Source: Pardosa pseudoannulata | Lineage: Eukaryota > Arthropoda > Arachnida > Araneae > Lycosidae | Direction of reading: 5' to 3' | NCBI GenBank assembly: GCA_032207245.1 | Contig: CM063504.1 | Span: 20,413,426 to 20,477,425 of the forward strand | Length of the DNA: 64,000 nucleotides | Shown here: positions 45,627 through 59,434 of the stretch, in pieces | How positions within the stretch are numbered: position 1 is the stretch's first letter | Layout of the letters: every line of letters begins with the position of its first letter | Translations under genes and position numbers: made by a program | The notes under the pieces: generated by a model | The model's database searches: none | What the model was told of the DNA's origin: nothing | The model's input: only the letters and a program-made list of their open reading frames with translations

Positions 45627-48600
45627 TATATTTAATGTTAAGATTGTTTAACATAATGTGTTATGTACTGTGTGTGTTACTGTAATTTTCTGTTTGTATA
45701 TAGAGAAAGAAGGAAATTGTTTTTCCTTGTTTTGAAATGTATAATTTTCTTATTCATAGCATCCATCCATTATTATTATTATTGCTTTTATTTATATATA
45801 AAAAAACTGTGTCTGAAATCTTTTTAATTAAGTCAAATCACTGTATAACAAATACTCAAAATGTCAGCATTTTAAGTATGAAGGAGTTATTTTTTGTCTT
45901 GATTGCCAATATTAAAATAAATACTCACTGACCACTGTATTAATCTGTGTTAATAAATATTTGTCTATTTTCAAGTGCAAAAACCCAAAATTTATAATGT
46001 TAGCAACAAGTTTTGTATATAATCAACCGTTGAAATATCACACAAGAAGCAATTTTAAATAATGCTTTAAAGACTTTATTCTTTAATATGAATTAATAAT
46101 GAATTTTGTTTGCTTAGTTTTGTATCCTAACATTTTATTTTTATTATAATCTTAAAATTATGAAAATTAAATATCATCTAACCACTTAAATAGAAGAAAT
46201 TCATAAGAAATTTAAGAGGATATGCTTTAAAATTAAAAAGATAGGTCATCAAATGTTGATATTCAGAATAATCATGTGTGTTAAAATGCTTTAAACCGCA
46301 CACTTTTATTGGTTATACTTAAAGAAACTAACTAGAAAAAAAAATTGAAGCTATATATGTTATTGGTACAAAAAGTTATGTTTTAATGAGCCTTTAGTTA
46401 ATAGTTATGTAATTATGTATGCTTTCTTTGTCTAATTTTGTGTTTTCCTGAAAAGGTTTGATTTAGTTTTAATTTTGTGACTTATCTGATAATATATCTT
46501 TTTTTATTTCATAATCTGTATAAGTATATAATTGTATATAACTGTCATAAGTATATAATTGTCCTTATGCATGTCTATTTGTCTGTCTGTTTTCTAAACA
46601 TTCTGAAATGGCTGGATCAATCTAGATAAATATTTGTATGTGGATTCAGATAAACCCTAGAAAGGATTTAGGCCAGTCAAATTGATCTGATGTCATGACC
46701 TTCACCTCTACCTCATGACAGTAGAGTAGTGGACATATAATGGTTTTGTTCTCCATCAGGTCTGGTGACTGCATAACAAGGTGCCATATATATTTCTTTT
46801 AACAATGTGCTAAAATAATTAAATTTTTTAAATAACTTAATTCGTATGATAATGTTCAATAAAATGTGTTTTAAAAGATTATAGACTTTGCTGCTGTTTG
46901 ATTATGTTACTTTAGCTATTTCATTTTATCTGTTTTTGTTTGGCATACTTCTTTAATTTTAATTCCAGTTTCACCATTTTCTCTTATGCTAGCCTATTCT
47001 ATTACTAGGAGCAATACCATGATCTTTTTCATAATTAAAATATTTAGAATTTTACTTATCACATCCTTTTTATAGGTACCTTGGTTCTTTTTAAATAATC
47101 TCACAAAACAAATGGAAGTATTTTTTCATTAGCCAATTGCAAGAATAAATTGCCAAATGTAATGCTTTTTCCTTTAGTTTATATGAAAAATTAAATTTAA
47201 ATTTATTTTTTTTTGTAGAAAATTGTTTATATTGCTGGTGTAATATGTTCTAAAAACTAATTTAAATTTTAAAATAAATATATCTTTCATTTGGGAACCT
47301 TAATTACCCAGATTGAAAACTGTACGTTAAACAGGTAGTTTAATATACTCATAAATAATTATTTATTAAAAGGACTCTTTCAAAAGCAAAGTGATAATTG
47401 ATTGTTTTTGTTACCTTTTTTTATATTTAATTTTTAAATTTTGTCTCTATTGATATACTTATTGTCTTGCACTTTATTTCTGTTTATTTCTAACAATTTC
47501 TTTAAATAAGATTTTCAAAAATCATTTATAAATACTGCCAATCTGAGATTTTCTTGGTATTGAGATATATTTGAGATACTGTTGATGATTATTAATGTAA
47601 AGTTAGATGTAATTTTATTGTTATTATTTACTTTGACTTATCAAGTAAAATATTAACCATTTGTAGTCCTAAGTCAAGGGGGACTCAGTAATTTTGATTT
47701 AAAATTGTTTTTAATAATCATGAAAAATTAAGTAATGTCTAATAAACTAGCTATAAAATAAAGTATACCGGTGTCACTTTTGCAATGTTTCTAAAGATAT
47801 TTATACTGGAAAAGGTTGAACTTGATTTAAATCTCAGTCTGTACAGTTTAGCTTTACAGATATTAATTTAGTACAGCATTTATTGCTAGTTAAATCTTTT
47901 TGGCTGTATAAAATGTAATCAACATATTGAACAATTATAAATATGGCTTTGTTTAAATTACTGTAAACTTCCATGATTTCAGGTATAGGTAGTTTATAAA
48001 TAATTTTTGTTAGATATGTTGTAAATCTGATTGGTTATTAAATAAAATCTCAATGTGATAAAATCAATATTTATATAAATTTTGACTTACGTATTCTTAC
48101 CTTCATAAAGATACAATATCCTATAATTTTATATTGTTCTTAATCAAAGTATGTCTTTCTTAGTGACTGTATATCTAAAAAGGCAGTTGCTTTTTATTTA
48201 GGAAATTATTTCTTTTCTCCATTTAGTGTATTTGTACACATAGCATTATGAAACAAGTTTCGAAATTATAGCTATAATTCTTATGATTCACAACAGTTTA
48301 TTAATTGCTGTCTATTTAAAGTATTATACTTCTGTATATGATTCAATGTTATTATTTTCAAGTCCAGTTCTTCATGTATAGATTTTTTTTTAAAGTAGTA
48401 TGTATTTATTTTTATTTTTTAGAATTTATTATTGAATAGCTTTATAATGAAATAAGTTCTGATTAATTTTTTAATGTTAATTAATAAGATAATACATTTT
48501 GTTTTCAATGAGAACATAAATTATTTTTTGGTTTGAAGTTAAAACTAGTATATTCTGCCTATATTTTAAGAGTTATTTTTCATAGTTGTTTAAATCACAC

Positions 48601-51188
48601 ATATCTTGTTTATTCTTAGGAATGATTTTAAGTACAAATAATTAGTTTTTTAAAAATATTTTTTCTTGGTTTAGAAGTTTTTTTCGTTAATTGTTATAAT
48701 TTCACTAGCTCCTCTGCCACCAGCATGGTCAGTTTTATTTGTATATTTTCCTTTGAAAAACAGATCAAATGATAATGTAAAAAATGTTACCATTACTTGT
48801 CATCATAAAAAGTACATTGTTAAGGAGTAGGGTGATATCAGCCAAAGAATATAGAACCATTGGAAAATTCTCTATAAAGCTGAATTCTAAAACATCCTGG
48901 TTAAGTTATGTAATTGCTTCACATGTAATTATTACTGTATAGACATTTTAAAGAAAATATGTCAAATATTTATAATTTGCTGCATAGAATTCCTACTTAG
49001 AGCGCAGTATACATTACTATCATTGTATGGATATATTAAAAGGAAAAAAAAAATTACTGATAAAATTAAATAAATTAGAAACTCAAATAGTGACTCACTC
49101 TGACACACAAACTTAACAAAATGATTAAAAGCTAAATATATAAGTAAAAGGCATTGTAAATGTTTGCAACCATTGCTTGATTTTTTTTTTATTATTATTA
49201 TTCTGTATCTATAAACTTAATATTCACTGGATAAGTTACTGTTAATGTATAGATTTCACTAGCTTGTGCATCTCACTTTTGAACATTCCTGATTTCATTT
49301 TGTAAAATCTTATTGCTAATTGGCAGTTGTAACATACACACATTGTTGCAAATTTTGGGTAGCTACTAATGTTTACATGTAGTCATTGTAATCTTTACAA
49401 TTTGAGAGTAGAAATATTGTCAATTTTGATGCCTACACACATGCAGACACACACACACACACATATATATATGTGTGTGTATACATTGATAAATATAGAT
49501 AGGTGGAATCTACAAGATGTGCTTAAAAATTTAGTGAATGTATGCAATTTTTTTTCCCTTGTAAATTGTAATGTTATTAACTTATTAAATAGGATTATAT
49601 TTATCTGCCTGCAGTGCTTCTACTATTGGCCATATTTTAAGATATTACTTTAAAGTAGTTAACAATTAACCATATGTTTTTATAAAAGAAATGCTAATGT
49701 ATTTCGTTTAAATTTAAAACAAAATCAATTTTTTTGCTACCTCTATTTAGTTGTTTGTTTGAGTTGTATTTTTGGTGGTTTCCAGCACATTGGTTGAGTA
49801 CAATTATATTATATTCTGAAGATTTTTTTTTACAGTTTAGGGAAGAAATTACAACCTTTAGATGACTGGTATTCTGTTTTTTCTTTTGTATTTATCATGT
49901 ATTATATTACATCTGGAAAGGGTAGACTTGTATAAATTCACCATTTTTTTCTATTAATAAAATCAGTTTTGAAAATATTTAAATATTTAGCTGTGTACAA
50001 TTTGTCCTATAAACTGCTTCATTCGTAAACATTTGTTCTATTTTATTTATTTTTTTTCTGTGATCACAGGAGCAATGCCTACAACTTATTTATGGGTATA
50101 GAAAATTAAAATTTGGTTATTAATTTACAGCATGTAGAAATATCAGAAATTTATAGCATGGTATTACTTAAAATATCTAAAAATATTTCTTTTTTACATT
50201 ATTATGTAAAGAACTACTGTTGACACCAATAAGAAGAAATGTGAAGAAAAGAACAACAAAAATATTAGGTATTGATTCCAATAAGGTGATTTCATGCAGC
50301 AGGTCACATTTCATCTTAGGATGATTCTAGCTTTCATTTCAAATGAAAGGACAACTTATTGTTTGTCTATTGGTTGATGTAAACATGAAAATGAATGGGA
50401 CGGGCATTAAAATATTTCGGGATGTGTGAAATTACTGTATAGGTTATTGAAAAAATTCATTAAAAATGTTAAAAATCAGTTCCTTAATGTCTTGGAAGAT
50501 AAAGAAATCTTAAGTTTATAAGAAATTACAAATTTTAAAATAATTTTTTATTAAATTATTTACGTGGATGATTTTTAATGAAGTTTATATGTTATTTTTC
50601 ATTTTTTTACTGAGTTATAGTTAAATTTTATAGAGGTACTTCTAGATAGAAATATACCAAGAAATAATTTCTTTGTATAATTTTAAAATGTAGAAATTTG
50701 TATTGATTTATCGATATTTTCTGAATAAGCAGTTTCAAGACAAATTTGGAAATGTTAGTGATAGCATTCATGACACATACGCATACATATATAAATTCAA
50801 TTATTTGTCCACATTCATCCTATTTGATTTAGAATAAATTTTATGATCTCTTAATTGTTTGCTTTGTTTTTTAGCTGCATTTGAAATTTGCTTTACTTTC
50901 CACTATTATTTTCATGTTCTGTAAAAAAGTTTTTAACAAGTTTGTAGATTTTGATTAATATGTTCTATAAAAAAAAAAAAAAATAACAGTAATCACAACT
51001 AAAAAAATCGTGATTTAAGAAAATTATGTATAAATTTTATCTGTTCTACCATTATTAATTCCATACATTTATATTTACCTTTGTAGCTTAAATGACACTT
51101 AAATTGTGATTGGAGTTAAAAAGTTTTCATTTATGTGTTTATAAAACTTCTAATTAAGGTATTTTTAATCCATATTAATTTTCTGCAG
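45627..51188 (+). other. Spacer between terminal exons 2 and 3
   Basis: AT-rich with no supported gene. Near 46560-46740 a repeat-like stretch (GTCTGTCTG, GGATTCAGATAAACCCTAGAAAGGAT) resembles ends of arthropod mobile elements. An AC/GT microsatellite with TA lies at 49447-49482, and a small palindrome CTTTCATTTCAAATGAAAG is at 50331-50349. Confidence 0.5.
49447..49482. repeat. (AC)n(AT)n(GT)n microsatellite
   Basis: AC repeats pass into AT repeats and then GT repeats, making the tract self-complementary. Confidence 0.85.
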
Positions 51189-51484
51189 GTGGTCTATCTG
51201 GAATTACTTGCAACTTGTGTTTTAAATGGTTCACATCTCGAGTTACTTTATCTAAACATAGGATGTGGCATCATAAAGAAACCTTTGGCTACTTTAAGTA
51301 TAATTGTTCTTCCTGTCCATATTCAACAAATACTGTCACTAATTTTAAAAAGCATTCTGCTGTGCACAGACTTGATCGTCCCTTTGAATGTAGTGATTGT
51401 GGAAATAGATTTGGTACTCTTGGAAGTCTTAGTGTACATGTTCTTATTCATACTGGAGAGAATAATCATATGTTTTCTGCATAA
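51189..51484 (+). CDS. Terminal exon 3 (subtype A): three-finger C2H2 module
   Basis: The acceptor TTAATTTTCTGCAG ends at 51188. GT completes a Gly codon if the upstream exon ends in G, and 97 codons run to TAA at 51482-51484. Fingers: CNLCFKWFTSRVTLSKHRMWH, CSSCPYSTNTVTNFKKHSAVH and CSDCGNRFGTLGSLSVHVLIH. The end is HTGENNHMFSA. AATAAA lies at 51529-51534, 45 bases after the stop. It is most similar to exon 5: both have KET before finger 2, VTNF-KH-AVH, DRP-ECS and the GNRF core. The frame at 51135-51521 in another phase is only a shadow. Confidence 0.9.
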
Positions 51485-53241
51485 TTTAATGTTTCCTGTA
51501 GATTTTATAATTTTACCCTGATGTTATTAATAAAATGTTTTAAATATAAGGTTTGGGTAATTTAGACAATGTGTCTTTGATATTTGATAAAATATTTCCT
51601 AAAATATTTTCATTCATGTATTTAGTTACAGTGTTACGTTATTTAACACAGAATGTCAGTTGTATTTTTATTCTTAACACTTTAGATTATTATTTAACTC
51701 TTGTGGAAGGTTATTTGCATTGTGATGTTTCATATGTACAATTTCTGATATTCACTTGCTGTTTAATATTAAAATATATATTGGCCATTAGGATGCTCCA
51801 TAAAGACAGAATTTTTTAAGAGAAATTTTTAAAATTAAAGATTTTGATAGTCATTTTCTTTTATTGTTTTTAAAATGGTTATAAATCTGTTTCTCCTCCC
51901 TGTTACAATTTACCAGCTACATTCATTTTACTTAAAAAATCATTTATTTAGATATAATGAAATAGTTCAGTTTGATTCATACATTGTATTATACTTGTTA
52001 TTCCATTTATGAATTAAATTAATGTGATAAGCAATTAAGTTAATAAAAAAATCTGACAATAATAATATAGCTTCGTAATAAAGTGGAGACTGGTTGTTAT
52101 ATGAATGTTGATATTAATAAAAAAGTAGCTAAAGTAAGGAAGTTAATAAATAACTTAAAAAAAACCTGTTTAAAAAATTATTTTTATAATTTTAAAGATG
52201 TCAGACTTTCTTTTACATTTTCTATTCTTTTGTATGGTAAATATATCTTTTCATATACCCTAGTTATTCATTTGCCTTAATCAAATTTTGTCAAAGTTTG
52301 AATGAAATATTTCGTCTTAGATTTAAATTATTTAACTGGGTTTTTAAATTCCACTTAAGGGACTGTCTTTTAAATTTTTATTCATATTCATTAGTAAATT
52401 GTAAATTTTTTTCATCTGTTCCAAATCTTATATTTATGTTTAAATTTACAATTAGAGTATTTGTATCTGAAATTTAAAACTATTAAGGGAGTTAATTAAT
52501 AACATTTATAAAAAATGTTAGTTATTGTTCTGGGATACTTAATAAAAGTCACAGAATTGATTTTCAAAATTAGTAAATATATATTGATATTTTACCTCTT
52601 TTAACTACATAAAATATTTTAGTTTGTTCTATATAAAGCACAGGAGTATAGTAATCTAGATCTGCAAGCAGCATATTTGAAGTATTTTTTACACCTATCT
52701 TAACTTTTGAACCATATTTTGTTTCTCAGTTTTTTGTGTTCTTTGATGTTCAATTTTTAAATATATTTATTCTTTTATCAAGTTATTTTATATCTGTTAA
52801 AATTATAAAGCTTTATATAGAAAAATAAAAGTAATTTGCATTTTTTAACATTTCATGTGTTGCATGTGTAGTAAAATGTGTTACCTTTCCCTTATTCTGT
52901 AACAACAACTTTAGGAAAAGTATTTGTTGTAACAAATTTTCAGTGTTTTAGAGGTGTTTTTTTTTTTAATGGTGAAATTGATTCTACTAAAAAATTTTCA
53001 CCTCTTTTTTGTGGTGTAAAAATCCCATTTCACATTCCTGCTCTTACTTTTTCATTATAAACTGTGCATATCAGGTGTATGATCCACAAATTTTTGGGTA
53101 AGTAATATTTAACCTACTATTACTAATATGCTGTAAAATAGTATTTTTTTTATCCTTTTGTATTGAATTTGTTTTTATATGCTTTTTTATGAAAAAACAT
53201 TTCCTTGTGAGATGGAATAATTGTGAAATGTTCTACTTTAA

Positions 53242-53440
53242 CCCTTTTGGGACGGGATGCTTCTCTGTATTTGTGAAGACAATGAAGGGGGTGTTAGATT
53301 CATTGCTTTCCCTTATAGGCAATTTTTTTATACTGGCAATTTGTACAGCAAAAAACAGTAGGAATGAAATAAACTGTATTTTGAGAGTGTAATGTTAAAA
53401 TAACCCTACGAAAACAGAACAGCCACTACTTGTAAACTTG
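53242..53440. mobile_element. piggyBac-type MITE, copy 3 (right end lost)
   Basis: TTAA at 53238-53241 is followed by CCCTTTTGGGACGGGATGC, matching the left end of copy 1, and by TTCTCTGTATTTGTG (copy 1: TTCTCTATATTCGTG). Blocks shared with copy 2 include CTTATAGGCAATTT and AATGTTAAAATA-CCCTAC. The right terminal repeat was not found, so the end is approximate. Confidence 0.55.
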
Positions 53441-53934
53441 GCACAGCTTAGTCGTAAACTTACTAATAATTGAGATTGTAAATTTAAAGTGTGAATATTG
53501 TTTCTTAAGTGGGTAACTTGTCTGCCCCCTACTTAATGACACATGAGGATAAATTTACTCTATACACAACATATATAACATACATAGCTTTTCATATCAT
53601 AAATGATATTATATCTAAAGGTTTAACCTGTCAGCTTATTTTCATAAAATCATATAATAACTAAAATATGTATGTGAAAAAGTTTTTAAAAAAGCACATA
53701 TACACTGAGAAATTAAAATTATCAAAAATAATGATCTACAGAATATGCTTTTCAAAAAATAAAATGTAATTATTGGTAAACTTTTATTAATTAATTATTG
53801 GTCTTTCACCGTGTGCATGATTATCCCGAGTTATCTCGGGTTCACATATATTGCAGTTAATTATTAGCCCAAGAAAACTCTGGCAACTCAGAATTTGTGT
53901 TATGATTTATTTTATCACGGTTTTACTTGGCCTG

Positions 53935-54320
53935 GAGGAAAATAAAGGAAATATTCAGCTTTGATAGGTAGTCTGCCAAGTTTCGTTGGTTTTGCATTTT
54001 TTTGGCAGAACTGGTTATGTTTTTTCAACTGATTAGAAAACTTATTTAAGAAAATCATCGTGACTAGTTTTCTGCCACATCTAGAAGACCCAGTATAAGT
54101 CCCAGTATAAGTCAATATTACCACTCAGGTTAAACTCAAGGCATTTTCCATATGTTATTCCTGCTGCTGAAAAAAAAAATCAAATCCAATGAGACAGTGT
54201 ACTCTGTGCTCTTGTAAAACAGATTTTAGAGGTAAGCCAATAAGAAAAGAGACCACATATCAGTGTTCCGAATGTCAGGTATCACTTTGTGTTGTCCCTA
54301 GCTTTAAAAACTATCATACA
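53935..54320 (+). pseudogene. piggyBac transposase C-terminal remnant
   Basis: The plus strand has QLIRKLI, SRRPSISP and then a Cys-rich block: CTLCSCKTDFRGK, RKETTYQCSEC and VSLCVVPSFKNYHT. This is the typical C-terminal zinc-binding domain of piggyBac transposases (C-x2-C ... YxCxxC ... LCVxPCFxxYHT), with one expected Cys replaced by Ser. Stops interrupt the upstream part. It lies 0.7 kb right of a piggyBac-type terminal repeat (53242), so both may come from one damaged element. Confidence 0.7.
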
Positions 54321-56204
54321 AAAACAAATATTTAACTTTTTTTTCCATTTGTCTGAAATAACTCTTTATAGCAATATTAAAATTAAATTTTTCTACGCCT
54401 GTAAAAAATAAAAAATTCAACCAAAAACCTACATATTTTGTTTTGTTTTATTACCTTGTATTTAATAGTAAAATAAAAAAAATGTGATTTTTTGCAATTT
54501 TTTAAAAAAAAATTTGTAAGGGCAGTTAAGAGGATCTGAAATGAACAAAAACAAAAAAAAAATACTAGAAGAAAAATCACGCTGCATAAAGAACACCAAC
54601 AACTGAAATATTAACACATTTTTACTGCAAAATGTTGACTTTTTGCTACTTATTGTGTCCTTCCAATACAATCATTCCCTCTAGATTAAAGTTATCCAAA
54701 TTTCATTTTGTATTATAAATAGTCTATTTTCTATTTGTATTGATCATTCCACAAAAAGAAGGAGAGGTGAAGGAGATCACATTTTGCTATTTTTACCTAT
54801 GTAATGGGTTGTCTCTGATTTACTCAAAGTGCAATACATGTGTATAAATTAAAATCAAAATTGGCAATTGTAGCAAACTTGTTTCATCATGCTTTCTTAA
54901 ACTAGGTTACCACATGGTGAGTGATGACAATAAATATTGATCATTAATTGCATTCTTTTATGAGATGGCATTCAAGTGAATATCTGAACTTTTTTCTGTA
55001 GAATAACAAAACTGTATTCAGTAACTGAATATGTACCCTCTGGTGTAGTAGACTGTTTGACAGCTACTATCCCAGAAGGCACTGATTTTAACTGGGTGTC
55101 TGTTTAAAGTATTTAAAAAAAGTTACCTTTGTTTTCTTCAATTATCAACCTGAAACAAGGTTTAAATAACCTCAAAACATTCAAGTTGGTTACATATAAT
55201 TCAGACTCTGACTGTCCCATTCCCAAACAAGAATGAATAAAATTAGAGTTAGATATTTGTTTACTATATTTGGATTGGGTACAGATTCATTAACTTTTTG
55301 ATAAAAGTTTTAAGTGTTATTAAGGGACTGATTTGTATATAAAGGAATATTTTAATTTAAAGGGATAAAAAATTTGAAAATAGTGTAGGAAAAACATTTC
55401 TTTTTTGTTTTAGATCATTAAACAAATGTTGATTTTGGTTAGCTTTTTATGTCTTTGCTTTTAAATATATTGAACTTCATACAGTTTTTTACCCTTTGTC
55501 ATTTTCATTTCAGTTACAAAAATAGTATTTTTGTATCTACTTTATTAAATTATAATTATATTTTATTGGTATACTATTTAGTCAAGAAATTACACTATTA
55601 CAGAAAACTGTTAAGTATTTAGGCATAATTCTCTTTGTATATATTGAATGTAAAAATGTAACATAATGCATATATACCTTTTGCCTTTACATTAGATTAT
55701 TTGTATCTTTGAAACATAGTTATTTTGTATTGATTTTTTAAGTCATTTTTATTGGTTTTATATGGAAAATTATATTTATCACCTGAGATTTTTAAAAGTA
55801 AAAAATATGAGAACATTTTGCCATTTCTTTAAACTTAAGAATAGGATTAAATTAATTTTATTAGTATTTGGTAAATTATTTATAATTTTCTCAGATTATA
55901 TGACTTTACTTCTTTTAAATAGTAGTATTTTTTATAATTATTTCTTTGTAACAAAATTCATTATTATTAATTGTTTTAAAATTGTATTTTTATACTTCTC
56001 CTTTTAGTTGCACTGTATTATATTTTTTTTTATGAAATGTCCACATTGATATCTGATTCTACTGTTTGTATATTTTTATTTTTAGAATTTACTTAGTTGC
56101 TTCATAGTTTATTTTATCATGTAAGAAACTTCATTGTTTTCTAATTTCAAAATTTTCTCCAAGTCATTTATCTCAAATTCTTATGAACTATTATTCACTT
56201 TTAG

Positions 56205-56512
56205 GTTCATTTGTGGGTTGCCCTTGTAATTTATGCCCAAAATGGTTTGCTTCATTAAAGACTTTATCAAGACACAAAATGTGGCATCATAAGTTACCAA
56301 CTCAACAATATCGATTCAACTGTACAAAATGTCCTTATTCATCTAATAAAAAGACAAATTTTGATGTGCATTTAGCTGTGCATAGTGGGGATAGATCACA
56401 TTTGTGTCCATATTGTGGTAATGGATTTACTTGCTCAAGCAGCTTAAATAAGCATATAATAATTCATACTGGAGAAGATGATCGAGGATATAACTTTTCA
56501 CCTGCTTTTTGA
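56205..56512 (+). CDS. Terminal exon 4 (subtype B): three-finger C2H2 module
   Basis: The acceptor TTATTCACTTTTAG ends at 56204. GT completes a codon, and 101 codons run to TGA at 56510-56512. Fingers: CNLCPKWFASLKTLSRHKMWH, CTKCPYSSNKKTNFDVHLAVH and CPYCGNGFTCSSSLNKHIIIH. The end is HTGEDDRGYNFSPAF. AATAAA is at 56729-56734. It pairs closely with exon 6 (YRFNC, NKKTNFD-H-AVH, RSH-C-YCGNGF-CSSSLNKHI), so the two are recent duplicates. An in-frame ATG lies at 56183, but the intron-like pyrimidine tract and the shared acceptor argue against translation starting there. Confidence 0.9.
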
Positions 56513-56734
56513 AAATGAACTTTAGGTATCTTCAGTATCTCATTATTTAGTCAAAAGAGCTTTGTCTATGAAACATTAAAATGTACTTTTCAGTCAAGTT
56601 ATGTTTGCCTTTTGTTGAGTCTAGACTCTCATTGTATGTTTCAAAATTAATAAGAACATTTTTCATTTTAGTAATCCTAATCAAGATTTATATTACATCT
56701 GTCACTATTTTAAATGATTTCTGCTCTTAATAAA

Positions 56735-58060
56735 AGAAGCTGGGGATTTTGTTTCTTATATATAAAGTTGTTTTATTAAGGAAAATTGTATATGGCTTTT
56801 TTCTGCTTATAATATAGTAAAATAAAAATTATTTCCTGAATGTGTTTGTTGAAAATTAATATGCTAAAATATGTTTAAAAATATATTCACACAGATTCAC
56901 AAGCATACATTTTCAGTGTAAAAAGTATAATATTTCTTTTAATTAGTAAAGTATTTTAAATTAGAGTAAAATAGTCCCCTCATTTTGGTGAGCAAAAAAT
57001 CCTTCCTAGTATAGCATTTCATCTTGATTACTTTCTTTCTTACTTAATTTTAGTCGCCCAGTAGAAAGTAGGAGGGATGCCAATACTTAATAGCATATAT
57101 TTTGTAATTATTATTTATATAATATGTTTTATTCCTGAGCATTTTTATTTTTGTTTTGTAATGAATATTTAAATATGGAATATTAATTATGAATTCTTAA
57201 CTATATAAAGTGTAATTTTTTAAAATTATAATTTGGTTTTTGCCAGTAATTTATTTTTTTACATAGTTTTTAATAAGTAGTTATGGTATTTACCATATAT
57301 GAAACACATGTACTGCATGATTCTTGAAATTCTTTTGAGGTAATCTCTGCTAAGAATGTTTTAAAGGTTATTTATTACACATTTAGTGCAAAATATGTAA
57401 TTTATAATCTGATATAAGATTTTGTGAAAATGAAATGGTATAAATTTAAGAATTTTCTGCTTAAAACCAGATTTATATTATTCTGAAGTGTCTGATACAC
57501 GAATATCCACCAATATAGTTGCTAAAATTTTAATTTATTGCTATTTATGTTTTAAGTTATATGGTATTGTGTTATTTTGAATTGTAATTATTTAGCCATC
57601 ATTTTCGCTTTTTTGTTAAATTTATAATTGTTTCGAAAGAGCATTATGTGGCATGCATTTTGAATGCATTATGTATTTTCTCATACTAATATATATATTT
57701 CAATAATATTGTAAAGGAAAAAAGAAAAATATCCTAGTTATCTTTATTTACAAAATCCTTCCTTAAAATAACTGATTAAAAATTAAAGCTATTAATATAA
57801 AAAATATTTGTATCTTTTCTTAAAATTTTCCTTTTTAGAAAATTTTAATTATTTATAATTATAATAAATTGCTGAATATGTAGCTCATCAAATAAGGATG
57901 TGTTGTTAATCTCATTTAAAATTACTCCTATAATGATTTTTTTATGCAAGATAAAAGTATGCATTAAAGTTAAACATTTGAGTCATTTTGTTCACGTCTT
58001 ATTATATTTTTTTTAAATTATCAAAGTTATCCTTATTTGATAAGTTTTATTCTGTTTTAG
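56735..58060 (+). other. Spacer between terminal exons 4 and 5
   Basis: AT-rich and non-coding. Nothing recognised besides the acceptor tract at its end. Confidence 0.5.
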
Positions 58061-58365
58061 GTGGTATGACTGGATACACTTGCAGCAAATGTGAAAAATG
58101 GTTTACATCAAAAATTACCTTGTCTAAGCATAGATTGTGGCATCACAAAGAAACACTTTCTACATTTAAATTTAACTGTGGCTTATGTCCATATGCATCT
58201 GATAATGTTACAAACTTCAGAAAACACTTTGCAGTTCATAGTTTTGATCGACCATATGAATGTAGTGTATGTGGAAATAGGTTTGCCACTCAGGCAAGCC
58301 TCAGTATACATTTGATTATTCATGTTGGGGAGAGTAGGGAAACAATTGTATTTAAACCATCATGA
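58061..58365 (+). CDS. Terminal exon 5 (subtype A'): three-finger C2H2 module
   Basis: The acceptor GTTTTATTCTGTTTTAG ends at 58060. GT completes a codon, and 100 codons run to TGA at 58363-58365. Fingers: CSKCEKWFTSKITLSKHRLWH, CGLCPYASDNVTNFRKHFAVH and CSVCGNRFATQASLSIHLIIH. The linker after finger 3 is HVGE instead of HTGE, and the tail is SRETIVFKPS. AATAAA is at 58457-58462. It is the closest partner of exon 3. The ORF upstream of the acceptor (from 57988) is intronic. Confidence 0.9.
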
Positions 58366-58462
58366 TTGTTAAAAACTTATAAAATAGATTATTTCAGTTA
58401 AAGTTTTTTACTCTAAAATAGATGTATATACACACATTTCTTTAATTTATGCCAGGAATAAA

Positions 58463-59434
58463 AAAAAAATAAGTGCTTTTTTTTAGAGGTAATATTAATG
58501 AACGGTTTAAATTTTGAATTTCAGAATTCAAATTTTATAATGCACTTTTTTGAGGTTGATGCAGTGTAATATAGTCGGTAAAAATCTCTAAAATATCGCT
58601 TAAGCATTGATACATTATATTTTGTACATGCCATAAATTATAATAAATTTCATGTAATTTATTCTGGAATATTTCATTAAGTCTCTAATATTTCATGCTT
58701 ATTTTATTATTTTAAGCTTGTAAATATTCATATGTGTCATAATGAAACTAAATCTATATACTATACCCCATTTTTATTACTTTATTGTTTTATGGATTTA
58801 TAGAAATATTAAATTTTATCTGTCTAATGGAAAAAATTGTTTCAATAAAAGAAAAATTAGTTGTGGAGTCCTTAATTGCTCCTTTTTTAGCCATTATGTG
58901 TTTTAAAGTTTTTTAAAATATGAAATATTAAAATTAAAAATGGCATACATATATACAAATGTGTCATTATACAGATAATATTTTATTTTTCAATCATGGT
59001 TAAACTATGAAGCTGTATTATAATTAAAAACTTTCGTACAAATCTTTTCTATTTTGCAATTAAAATGAGTTATATGAATTTAATGAGCAGACACAAAAAT
59101 TCAACATGTTCTGATTACTAATGAGAAGGGCCACATTTTTGGCCATAATGTACATCTAATATAACCTTTCAGCATTCTGTATTTTTATTGAAAGTTAACC
59201 TTAGAAACAGAAATGAAGACTATTGCATTTATTAAAAGCTTGTATTATGGTTTGTAAAGTTTTGATTCATTTTATTGTGTCTATATTGTATAAATCTTGT
59301 TTTTGAACTAATTATAAAGTATTAACTCTAATTGTATTTAGTAATTTTCTGACTTTGAAATTCACTCTCATGTATTTTGTATGACAGTTGTCTATGCTCT
59401 GAAGTATTTTTTTTTATCATATTTTCACTTTTAG
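58463..59434 (+). other. Spacer between terminal exons 5 and 6
   Basis: AT-rich and non-coding, with no feature except the acceptor of exon 6 at its end. Confidence 0.5.

Larger units (their letters stand above)
51535..56204 (+). other. Spacer between terminal exons 3 and 4
   Basis: AT-rich with no gene seen. It holds the third piggyBac-type MITE (53242) and a piggyBac transposase remnant (53935-54320). A short palindrome CCCGAGTTATCTCGGG is at 53825-53840. Confidence 0.5.

Noticed and set aside
46560..46760. GTCTGTCTG stretch followed by GGATTCAGATAAACCCTAG
   Set aside because: It looks like the end of a dispersed repeat, but no second copy in the window or boundary supports a call.
49369..49653. 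ORF with an HTHTHT stretch
   Set aside because: It is driven by the AC/GT microsatellite and has no domain.
51135..51521. 128-codon ORF over terminal exon 3
   Set aside because: It is in a different frame from the zinc-finger module and is hydrophobic shadow coding. The same applies to ORFs at 45352, 58091, 59435 and 61933.
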